Source: Mactra quadrangularis
Lineage: Eukaryota; Mollusca; Bivalvia; Venerida; Mactridae
Direction of reading: 5' to 3'
Assembly (NCBI GenBank): GCA_025267735.1
Contig: CM046295.1
Span: forward strand, 16,637,592 to 16,701,591
Length of the DNA stretch: 64,000 nt
This document shows positions 54,409 to 64,000 of this stretch, one piece after another (position 1 is the stretch's first letter; the number at the start of each line of letters is the position of its first letter). The position numbers were made by a program, and so were the translations under genes. The notes beneath the pieces are model-generated. The model saw only the letters and a list, made by a program, of their open reading frames with translations. It made no database searches and had not been told where the DNA came from.

Positions 54409-54867
54409 TTGTTTACCTTTTCCTTTTTGCCACCGTATTATTCTTGATTTCATAGTCACGTGGTATTGCCACATTGTTTATCATTTATGAAACTGTTGGT
54501 AACTTCTTGAGTTTAGATTTTTGTTTTATACTCCAGTGTGGTCATGAACAGTCTCACAGCTGCATACATGTTTATTTGTAACTTGAATACCGAACAAAGT
54601 TTTATTTGATTTATGTTTCAAGACAGTTGTGTAGTGTCGTATGTCTTTGATAATAGATTGTTTATTTCAATGTTTCATTATTTTCAGGACATTTCAATTT
54701 AAATGTAAATACTGAATACTGACAGTGTAATTATTTAGCCTAACGTAAATAATATAATCCCATTTTGTGCCATACGTGAAAATTAAGTGCCATACAATAA
54801 AATACTTTTATATATGGAATCCTGGTTGTGCCACTTGAAATGTAGCACTCGCGTTTATGAGCCGAAA

Positions 54868-55035
54868 GACGACTGTGCGAAGTGGCATTGCGACAATGCG
54901 ATACGACAGACGATAATGCGAAGTGATGTTGCGACAATGCGATACGACGGGCGAATGTGCGAAGTGACATTGCGACAATGCGATACGACGGACGATAATG
55001 CGAAGTGACATTGCGACAATGCTATACGGTGAACG
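54868..55035 (+). repeat. Minisatellite, ~41-bp unit, 4 copies
   Basis: Units of 'gcgaagtgacattgcgacaa' plus 'tgcgatacgacg'. It makes open frames on both strands that are not genes. Confidence 0.85.
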
Positions 55036-56034
55036 AAATTGTACAGTGACATTGGTAAATTGGTAAAATGCGTCTAAAGCGACATTACATTGATATTTTG
55101 TTCGGCAATTACGCCAATCGTTTGAAATTGTCGCCATGTCACTTAGCATTATCGTACTTTTGTCCCAAAAAAGTGACGGCAACATTTTTTGAATGGCACG
55201 ATCAGGACAGCATAATATCAAAAATCTTACGATAATTTTATAATACATTATAGAGGGTTTTACGACTGAAATAGATCGTCAGACGCTTGGTAATATGTAC
55301 CCCAGAATTCTGTAGTTATATATTATGTAAAACGTTATATGAAAATACCTGTGTTTATTACAAGATAATAATATAAAATATATATTCACATTTTGTGTCA
55401 TTGTTATTTATACCCTTTAAAGCTACAACAAATATTCATTTACTGCAGACATGAAAACCGTCCTACAGTCGTCAAGTCATGAATTATAGTACAATACACA
55501 AAAAAACATTTCAAACCATTTTACAACCCAAGTTGAAGTTTGACGAAGATCCAATTTCTTAAAATTGGTGTCCTTCTATAGATGCTCATTATATTTTTTA
55601 TGTTTACTCAGCGCTGGATATATGGTATATGGAAAACTGTATGTTAGTCCTTAATTAATCAAAGCGCCGATAGCGCTGTCCGTACGTGGGTTTAACAGGG
55701 CAAAACAATAATGCTTAATATTGCCCAATATTGAAATTATTGTGACCATTTTTTCAAGCGAATGTGTTAACCGAACGTCGTGTCGTTGCGTTTGAATTGA
55801 CTGCGCACGGCCGAATGTAATCATCCGCGGTATTTTTGTGATACGTTTTAAAGTTTTACTAAGACGTGTGTTGCAAACAAACCATATTGGAAACAACATT
55901 TTGTCAAAAAAACAGCAGAGTTTGCACATAAAATGCACAACATTACATTAGATTACCTTAAAAACCAAAAAGATATTGAGTTTTCTGTAATCCGTAACAA
56001 AACTCGACGGCCATAAAGATATATAGTACCCTCC

Positions 56035-56335
56035 GTTCGGCTAGCTCAGTCGGTAGCACTTAAGTCTACCGATCGAGGGGTCATGTGTTCGATTCCCGGG
56101 CGGGGCATGCTTTCGTGGAACTTGGTCATGAAATTATTTCTACGACCATTCTCCCTTCTACCGGTGAGTTTTAATCATATAGGGCAGTCGTCAGTCACTG
56201 ACGAAAGTATGCGCTTAGTAGTTTGTTAAAAGCTAAATACAGAGATTTAGCCTTTCCAGTAACAGTGAGTAGGTTGACTGACTGTCGTTATATGACCTAT
56301 ACAATCTGTTGCTACGGCGTTGAACCCTACAAAAA
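56035..56335 (+). repeat. SINE family B, full length
   Basis: tRNA-like head 'ggctagctcagtcggtagca' with a box-B-like gtgttcgattccc sequence, body as in the other copies, tail 'gttgctacggcgttgaaccc tacaaaaacaaac'. The best template for this family in the window. Confidence 0.85.
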
Positions 56336-56484
56336 CAAACCCTCAATAATTTTTGGACAAATAAAGTTTTGAATTTAAACTGGTCATGCGTATTACTAGT
56401 ACAGTATATAAAAAATTGTTTATATAAACAATACAATAAACTAATCTATCACTGGAGATGCTGAGGCTGACAATAGCATTAATA

Positions 56485-56989
56485 CAGTATAACCTGCATT
56501 AACAGCCACCTGCTATCAGCGGTCACCTGCTGTAAGTGTACAATATGGCTTCATCCCAACGAAAATTTCTCTATTGTCATAAGCAGCCACCTGCGGTCTG
56601 TGATCAGCGGTCACCTATTTCCTTACAAACTGGAAAGTCACCAATTTATCTGTTAAGTGATCACGCCAATTAACTTTTAGAATTAACTTAGTGTCACCAT
56701 CATTGTATTATGGTCTAGACGTGTGAAAATCCACCCAGTTAAGTCTTAAAACATTCTAAATTTATCAACAAAGTGTCATCACATAAAGTAAGACATCAAA
56801 TTTACAACTGACATTGTCACTTGTGCCCTTTTTGAAGATCATTTAATAAGAAACTGCATGAATAATTAACTATTAAGATTGAAAAAATTAAAGCATTTTT
56901 ATCTGAACCTGGTTTTAGTGGGCACTTGCTGTAAACAGCTAATTTAGTCACTTCCTTTCAATGGCTGCTTAATGCTGCTTGTTATACTG
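56485..56989. mobile_element. TIR element with TA flanks, ~505 bp
   Basis: Left end cagtataacctgcattaaca (then gccacctg); right end 'ggctgcttaatgctgcttgt' then tatactg. TA at both sides. Subterminal 'cagccacctg' / 'ggtcacct' repeats. Mariner/pogo-like by its ends. Confidence 0.78.
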
Positions 56990-57116
56990 TAATTTTAATA
57001 TAATATACATGTATTAAGTATTAGCTGAATGTGCAAATTGTAGTAATTTTCACAGGTGTTGAGACAATTGTTCGTAATTCATCATCTATTTTTTATAAAA
57101 TGTCAATATGGTCTGT

Positions 57117-57465
57117 TTAAAGGTACTAGTTGATAGATATGGCTAAGATTTTTCTATACTTTCAAAATACCATTTAGTGTCAGTAATTGGGTCAAAACAA
57201 ATGTTTTTATTATTTCAAGACAAACTGACCTATAAATTCTAAGAAATATTCAATATAGGTCACAAAATGAAATTGACTAAATTGACTATACCGTGACATA
57301 CGGAGTAGATTTTTACTACTTGAAACACCATCATTTGTAGTAAACTGTTGTAAGTTTATTTGCACTAAACTTTCATTATCAAAACAATAACTTCCTGTAT
57401 AAAAAATGGTTCCATACAATTTTGATAGTTTCAGAAAAAGTTGAAATATGTGAATGAGTACCTTT
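57117..57465. repeat. Dispersed repeat, copy 2 (related to 41188 and 60640)
   Basis: 'cagtaattgggtcaaaa', 'aaactgacctata', 'tactatataccgt'-like blocks and 'ttgcactaaactttcattatc'. The possible inverted ends are 'aaaggtac' (57119) and 'gtaccttt' (57459). Confidence 0.7.
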
Positions 57466-57879
57466 AGATCTGTAAATTGTTATGCATGCATCAGCTTATT
57501 CATCTATTGAGTGAGCAAACCAATTATTCAAATTTGGAGACAAAGAAAAATTTAATAAAAAAATTAAATTTCATTGATTGCTTTCGGTAGAACCACCATT
57601 TTTAATTTATAAATTTTGGATCATGATTAAGTGAAAACAAATTTCTTGAAAGCATCATATTTATAAGATTCAGCATCTGATTTCTCAATGCCTCCTAAAT
57701 CAAATTCAATGTTATTTTTTTCTATAACATTTTAGGCCACTTAGGTAGTCTCAACTACCTTAACACTGAAAATAGCAAAACTGAAAATCATTTTAAAAAA
57801 TGGTAATCGAAATTTTGAGAAATATCTTAATGTAGATGGCTTACAAAGTGAAACTGTCTCCAAACTTACGGTATAATGC

Positions 57880-58200
57880 GTAGGAGCAGTGGTCCGGTGG
57901 TCTGACGAGAGTTTATGGATCGAGAAGTCCTGGGTTCAAATCCCACTAGGGGGCACTGTTAATTTTCTTGTGCAGGAAATTTACATTCGATTGCTTCACT
58001 CCACCCAGGTGTAAATATGTACTTGTGAGGGTGGTTTAATTTCTTTGTACCAATTTGTCGACTGCTCTAATAAGCAGAGTAAAAAGACTCAACAGGGAGA
58101 TTTATAGATAGATATTAGTAGCTCGATGACCAGGGTTAATAGCTGTAAAGTCGGTGAACATGCATTAGCATGAAACTTAAGTTTTAAAATGCTATTACAT
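57880..58200 (+). repeat. SINE family C, full length
   Basis: Head 'gcagtggtccggtggtctga' with a box-B-like gggttcaaatccc sequence, then the same body as 17237-17535. Lies in the presumed intron before catalytic cassette II. Confidence 0.85.
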
Positions 58201-58629
58201 TACGACCAGTGACAACATGGTTTAAACCTGTAAATTACACCTTATGTCCCCCCAAATATATATCAATGGCAATATGTATTGAACTGGCATTCTTAATTTT
58301 TGCCTAAAATTGTAACAAGTTTTGCGAACCTTATATGAAATGACTAAGATACTGGTTTTTAAACATTAACACGAGTAACAAAGTGAGCGTTGTATTAGCT
58401 CTAAATTTAAAACTACGTAAACTTTCCTAATAAAATATATGTATTTAACGCCAAGTTGATACTTATCAACTGTATAAATGTAATGGTATAATGAAAATGC
58501 ACAATTTCAGTTATGCAAACTTCCCTAAACTCTTATATTTCATTAAGATTTACTGGTCGCGGAAATGACGCAGTGATAAAGCGCAATAAAAAAGAATTCA
58601 TTCAATAAATTCTGTCAAAAACCTGTTCA

Positions 58630-59070
58630 TTTGATTTGTTCGGTTCATTCAATAATTTCAACTCCCGCGTTTTTTGTTTATTCAATAATTTCATCAGTTC
58701 TGAACAATGCTTATTTTGTTTATTCAATTATATCAACTACAATATCATTTTGTTTATTCAGGTTATAACAATTCCAATGCTTATTCATTTTTTTCAACCG
58801 CAATACTATTTTGTTTATTCAATTATTTCAACCGCAATATTATTTTGTTTATTCAATTATTTGAACCTTTATGCTTATTCTGTTTATTAATTTCACTCTT
58901 TAAGTTTCATAGTTATTTTATTATTATTTTCTAATTTTGTTTAGTTTATTCAGTTTTGACTTTTTTTATTCAATTACTTAATCAATTAATTAAGTTTCAA
59001 CATTTATTCTTTTTACTTAATTATGTTGATTTTATTTTATATTTTGTTTATTCAGTTTTTAACTTTATTG
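58630..59070 (+). repeat. T-rich degenerate tandem repeat, ~33-bp unit, before cassette II
   Basis: Repeated 'ttttgtttattcaattattt' and 'caaccgcaatattat' units. It merges with the pyrimidine tract of the acceptor at 59092. Confidence 0.8.
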
Positions 59071-59092
59071 CATACCCTGTGCTATTTTTCAG

Positions 59093-60225
59093 GACCAAAC
59101 ATTTCAAAGAGCATGGCAGATTCTGTGAAGAACAATGAAAAATCAACACAAAATAAAGTTAGTAAAATGAACTTAACACTGAAGTTTAAAGATCTTCAGA
59201 AAAATAGAATTGCTCAAATTAAACAAGCGTGTGCCAATAAGACTATATTCGAGGAACGTATATATCCTAGGACATCACGTGGTAGTTACATACTCGACAA
59301 GAACAACAATGTTGCATTGTGTAAGGTCCCTAAATGTGGGTCAACTTTTTGGACTCAGGCATTCGTTGTTTTAAACAAAGGCACAAGTATTGCAGAAAAC
59401 ATTTTTACAAAAAAGAGAGTAAGCGTCCATGGTTCTTTAAAATCATATAAATTGCCTGAAATTAAAAACACGCCAACGATTCTGGTATCACGTGACCCTT
59501 GGAGTCGACTTTATTCAGCCTATGTTGATAAATGTTTCCTTATGTTGCAAACTTCTCTAAGTTGTAGTGTAAGAAAATTGCTGAACATAAAAATAAACAC
59601 TGAACTTTATAAAGCATGTCCAACCGACGTGACGTTTGAAGAATTTCTTAAATTTGTTGTAAAAAAGGTTTTTAATGGCGAAGGATTAAACAATCATTAT
59701 GCCCCAATAACATCATTCTGTGCACCGTGTGAAGTCAATGCCAAATATTTAGTTAAACAGGAAAGTTTCTCAACTGACGCGGTTGCAATACTAAAAGACG
59801 TCGGTGTCCAGAAATCAAAACTTGATGTCATCACTGCAGCACTTCATGAACATAGAATTGAATACACAATTCCTGGTATTATCAAAACTGCCTATGGGAG
59901 ACTGTTAGGAAAGCATTTAGGTGGGTTATTGCTGGCCAAGAAATTGTGGAAATCTTTTCAAATACAAGGCTACATTCCTGATAGTATCGATTTACCTGAC
60001 ACCTCATATACTGTTTATAATAATGTGAATAATTTTATTGAAGTTACCATGGATGTTGTTGAAAAGCATAAACTTTCATCTGAAGAATCGAAAAAACAAA
60101 GAAGTAAACATTTGGTGAATGCTTATAAAACTGTTGACCATAATACTATAGAAAAATTGAGACAAATATATCAAATTGATATCGAAGTATATGGGTACGA
60201 AAATTCGCCACCAGATTCATTTTGA
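59093..60225 (+). CDS. Carbohydrate sulfotransferase catalytic exon, cassette II (paralogue of 52058-53553)
   Basis: Acceptor gtgctatttttcag ends at 59092; the exon enters in phase 1 and runs to TGA at 60223. It encodes about 377 residues: a short stem, CKVPKCGSTFW (PAPS 5' loop), ILVSRDPWSRLYSAYVDK (3' loop), HYAPITSFCAPCEVN and LVKQESF, colinear with cassette I. It has no signal anchor of its own behind the acceptor. Joined to 50829-50946 it would give ~416 residues; joined through the internal donor at 52369 it would give ~520. A third reading is an unspliced start at 59023, where MLILFYILFIQFLTLLHTL could act as an anchor, but this is encoded by the T-rich repeat and is less convincing. 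An independent gene with an unrecognised anchor exon between 53554 and 59092 also remains possible. Confidence 0.88.
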
Positions 60226-60426
60226 AGTATTTTATATGGAATTCTAACACAGGCATGTGCTATATCTAACGAGAAATTATCTATAGTTTATCTATTTATT
60301 ATTTTCATTGACTCATACATTTGTAAATAATTTAACCCCCATGGTTTATAAAAACGATCAGTCAAATTGATTAATTATTTTTACAGCATTTAGTGTTAAA
60401 TGATTGACAAAAGTTCTGCAATCACT

Positions 60427-60441
60427 ATTAAATGCATTAAA
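60427..60441 (+). terminator. Weak candidate poly(A) signals ATTAAA
   Basis: ATTAAA at 60427 and 60436, about 205 bp after the stop of cassette II. No AATAAA is seen nearer. Low support. Confidence 0.3.
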
Positions 60442-60595
60442 GTTGCTTGTTTAAAGGTTTTAACTCTAATTTGAACTTTTGTAAGGCTCACAAAATTGTC
60501 AATGTACTGAAAAATTTTGAAAATAGTAAATTATGTTCTGATAATGACCATGAAGACGATTTATTAAAATTTGACCAAAATCTACAGCGCAGGTG

Positions 60596-60635
60596 GTAGC
60601 GCGCCGGGAATCTTATGTCCCGAAGGTACAGATTC
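60596..60635 (+). repeat. SINE family A head fragment
   Basis: 'ggtggtagcgcgccgggaat' followed by 'cttatgtcccgaagg', 40 bp of the family-A head. Confidence 0.6.
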
Positions 60636-60639
60636 TTAG

Positions 60640-60975
60640 ATTTGGTTAAGATTTTTCAATATTTTCAAAATACAATTCAGTGTCTGTAATTGTGTCAAAA
60701 ATTAAGCCTTATTAGTTTTAGACTAACTGACCTATAGATTGCAAGAAATATACAATAAAAGTCACAAAGATGCACTTAAAAGTGTCTATACCGTTAAATA
60801 CGGGGTTGATATTTACTACACAAACCACCATGTGTAGTTGTATGTCAATTTGCACTAAAATCGTCATTATCAGAACACTACTTTCCCGCTTCCAAAAAAA
60901 TGTCCATACAATTTTAATAGTTTTAGAAAAAGTTGATATTTAAGTTGAAATCTGTAAATTGGTACCTTTAACAAA
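60640..60975. repeat. Dispersed repeat, copy 3 (related to 57117)
   Basis: Same block order as 57117-57465, including 'gtgtctgtaattgtgtcaaaa' and 'ttgcactaaaatcgtcattatc'. The two copies bracket cassette II in the same orientation. Confidence 0.72.
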
Positions 60976-61143
60976 TTAATCAATGGTTAACCTTTAAGCG
61001 GCATAATACTGTGTTCAGTGGCATTACTGTGATTGTATAGTGTGGCATAATATATTGAAATATATTTTATTACATGTAATACAAGAAGTGGAAATCTCTG
61101 CGGGAACTTTAATTCTGTGCTCGACTGTTCAGCCACAGAAATT

Positions 61144-61361
61144 AGGCCACAACAAATTGATCATATATTCTATGGATTCGCTCGCACCTTAATTTTGACG
61201 GTTTTTACAAAAAAAAAAATTTATTTCCTCGCTCGCTCATAAAATTTTTGTCAAGCCCCTATATCATAAGCAAGTGAATAAAGACTTTTTTTTTCTTCGC
61301 TCGCTCGCCCCATTTTTTCCCAGAAAAATCCGTAGAACATATGATCAACTTGTTGTGGCCT
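61144..61361. mobile_element. TIR element, ~218 bp
   Basis: Left end aggccacaacaaattgatca (then tatattctatggatt); right end the inverse (aatccgtagaacatatgatc, aacttgttgtggcct). Inside, 'cgctcgctc' occurs in several places. Confidence 0.8.
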
Positions 61362-61369
61362 TATTTAAG

Positions 61370-62350
61370 CAAAATATCATGGGAAAGTTTTAGGCTGGTG
61401 CACCCTAGAACCTTGTTTTAACCCTCAGTGGTAAATATTTTGCCACTGGTCATTTCCCTTTGGTCTTGTTTTTGTTATTTGTTTTTTTGGGCGTCGTTTT
61501 TATAACAAAATATAAACAAAAATCATTTATGATCGTGTAGATGGTCTGTGTTTTGCTATTGCCGTTAATGGTACGGTTTTAGACTCTTTTTACATAAATG
61601 AAAGACAAAAGGCAAATTGAGATAAATAGATCAAATCATGAATTGTCTGTTGCTCATTTAATTCTCATATATAACAATGTCATATGTATTGCTACCGTTA
61701 ACTTCTGTATGAGATCTTCACACTTTACATGCTTTATCCACCGAGTTTTTATAGCATGTTTAACTGTATCATGCAGGTTAACGTCGGCAACCCCAGCACT
61801 TTCTTCGGTTACACTCCATTCGTACCGAGAGCAATTTAACAGGCGAAATCTCGTTTTCATGAATATGCATGAGGCAGGCTGGACCAATCTTTTTCAGTGA
61901 AATTGCATGTTACTAATCAGTAACAATGACGTCATTTTGAGATTATCTGCACCCGCTTTAGAAAAATCACTCATTGAGGTCGCCATTTTAAATGGTAAAC
62001 CAGGCTAGTTTTCCGCAGTGCTTTCCTTACGGAACGATTTTTTCCTAATCAAATGGTCCGCGGTACATAACGCAGCATAGCAGAATTATGTAACGTGGGA
62101 TAGCTGACGATGCAGTTAAAATATCAATACTTTTCAAAATTAGTAGACTGTTGAAATTACGTCCGTAGAAATACAAACATACTGTATTGTTTAAAGAATG
62201 ACAGAATTTGGACCCTGCAGAAATTTCCACTCACGTGGTTTATTATTGTTATCTATGCAGGTAAATAAACAGAAAATTATTTTTAAAATGTGTTATTTTA
62301 TCACTAAGGGCACGTCTTACAATTAAACCACTGCTCCTTTGTAAAGGAAT
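61370..62350. other. Intergenic, no gene recognised
   Basis: Only short chance frames (for example 61598-61900 and its minus-strand shadow). No motif or repeat relation noticed. Confidence 0.5.
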
Positions 62351-62353
62351 ATA

Positions 62354-62758
62354 CAGTACCCACCTAAAGTTTGGAGATATTTACACTTTGTTAGCCAACT
62401 ACATATGTTATATAAAAAAAACTTGATTATCATTTATTTTGAAGTGCATTTCCGTTTTGCTAATTTTTTACATCACGGCACTATTTGTAGTTGGGACTAC
62501 CAAAGTAGCTTAAGATCTATGTTATAGAAAATAATTAATTTGACTTTGGTTTTGGGGGCTTTGAGATATCAGATGTTGAATCTTATATATGTGATGCATT
62601 ATTGAAATATGTTTTTATTTAATCATTAACCATATTTTATACATTAAACATTTAATGTAAATTACCAATAATGGTAAAATGTAAATTACCAATAAGCATC
62701 CTTCAAATTAAAAAAAAATGTACAATTTTCTTTGTCTCCAAACTTTTGGTGGGTAGTG
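62354..62758. mobile_element. Tc1/mariner-like MITE, copy 2
   Basis: Ends cagtacccacctaaagtttg and tgtctccaaacttttggtgg (then gtagtg), both next to TA. About 65 bp longer than the copy at 19749, with a small internal duplication (ccaataatggtaaaatgtaa). Confidence 0.85.
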
Positions 62759-62934
62759 TAGTTGTTCCAGACCTACACATGACAATGAAAGGACAACATC
62801 TTCAAATGTAACCCTATTAAAGTATATGTTCCGAGAACCACATGTCCTTGCGTTAGTACTGTTTATACTAATTTATTTAAACTCAGTTGTGAGACATCTC
62901 CAACAACTTAGATTAATCACTTTCTAGATCATCT

Positions 62935-63048
62935 TTGGTCCATCAGTACTGAGTTAGTAGGATAAAGTTTCTTGCTCAAGGAAACAACAAAGTATGTTTT
63001 TGATGTGATTTAAACCAGCGCGGTGTTGACTGTATAATGATTACCAGG
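62935..63048 (-). repeat. SINE family D, inverted, cut by a transposon
   Basis: 'agtactgagttagtaggata', 'cttgctcaaggaaacaac' and 'aaccagcgcggtgttgac' are inverted family-D blocks. It breaks at 'gattaccag', where the 1.09-kb TIR element has inserted. Confidence 0.7.
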
Positions 63049-64000
63049 GGCCACTTTCACAAAAAATCTTAAGTTTTTTCATAAGTTAAGACTTAAGCTT
63101 GGACTAAAGTTAAAAGTTGTGGTGAACTTAAGTTTTTACTAAGTCAGTTTCTCGAAAAAACTTTAGACAATCTTATCTGTTCCTGACTTAAGTCTGGTCT
63201 TAAGTTTTGACTATATCAATGTTTCATAGCTACACTGTTAAATCTGTCAATTTCATTATATACTGGTAACGTGTAAATCGTCAATAGTATGATGTAATAC
63301 ATATACAATCTTTTAGCAATGACTTATATACAGACCACACAAACACATTAAATATCAATACACGATGTCCTCGTGTTATCCTTGTACAAACGGGAACGAA
63401 AGTAAAACAAAAAGAGGTTGGTGTAATATAAATATATATGTAAAGTTTGAAAAACAAAACAAAATCACTCTGCAGGCAAAGCTTTCATGAGTAATTAGAA
63501 AGCAGCCAAATAATTGGATTTGTAAGGCTATCACTGAAAAGGTAAATCAATATTTTTTTTAAATTCTGCATTTCGTTGCTTTTTAACATTCACTGATGCA
63601 TTATTTAATTTGTTTGCTTTTATCTTGCATTCAAACCTCAATTTTGTTGTCGGTAGCTTTAATCGTCATTACACGCATTTTTATTTGTTCGCTTCTTCAT
63701 AGAAATATATAGTGGCGCATATATGTATTTGAATGCCATTTATTCTATGAGTCATGTAATTTGAATTCTGTTATAATTGCCAGTCGCATAGAACTTTAAT
63801 GCAACAAGAACTGGCAAGTTAACTGGCAAACTATGTGACCTGCTAGTAGGTAACATGTTGTTCTGGGATAACCTGTACATATTCATTAAGTATTGGTCGT
63901 AAAACACTTCTAATGAGTTAACTATATTCTAATTATTCGCGGTCTACTCAAATGACATCTCCGAATTAAAACATTGGGCGCAGCCATATTGAAATTTCTG
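63049..64000. mobile_element. Second copy of the 1.09-kb TIR transposon, truncated by the window end
   Basis: Begins ggccactttcacaaaa and is closely similar to 12583-13498 throughout. About 175 bp including the right end lie beyond the window. It carries a small extra segment near 63700 (tagtggcgcatatatg). Confidence 0.88.

Noticed and set aside
54740..55248. Open frames of 65-146 residues on the minus strand
   Set aside because: They follow a 41-bp tandem repeat (ALSQCHFA period), with no other coding sign.

Overview
This window looks like AT-rich, repeat-dense, intron-rich nuclear DNA from a lophotrochozoan, most likely a bivalve mollusc. The evidence is GT-AG introns, several tRNA-derived SINE families, many short terminal-inverted-repeat (TIR) elements, a CR1/Jockey-like LINE, a 'cccccgcttcgaag' repeat that I recall from bivalve genomes, and an intermediate-filament rod of the long lamin-like type typical of protostomes. 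The organism call is an inference from these features, not from a database match.

Layout. Positions 1-3385 hold a decayed LINE cut by the window edge. Positions 3400-6700 are repeats (a foldback element and SINE copies). Positions 6721-38534 hold one gene on the + strand. Its 12 coding exons can be joined with every intron phase matching, giving about 457 residues of a cytoplasmic intermediate-filament protein with an intact helix-initiation motif, a ~359-residue rod, an intact helix-termination motif and a short tail without a lamin Ig-fold or CaaX box. Its introns hold most of the SINEs, MITE-like elements and four or more minisatellites. Positions 38600-50800 are repeats: a 17-bp minisatellite, a long foldback element with a compound pentanucleotide array, and trinucleotide repeats. 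No gene was recognised there.

Positions 50826-60225 hold a carbohydrate sulfotransferase locus of the Sulfotransfer_2 (HNK-1 sulfotransferase/CHST8-14) type: one signal-anchor exon, one large stem-plus-catalytic exon, and about 5.5 kb further on a second catalytic exon that has no obvious anchor exon of its own. All splice junctions are phase 1. A strong donor sequence inside the first large exon lies exactly where the second catalytic exon would join: both reading frames run 47 residues from that glycine to the conserved Ala-Cys. This suggests, but does not prove, one gene with two alternative terminal catalytic cassettes. It is the most interesting signal in the window.

Positions 60226-64000 are repeats, ending in a second copy of a 1.1-kb TIR element that is cut by the window edge. 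The two genes have no evident functional link. Most other long open frames are simple-sequence or minisatellite artefacts.
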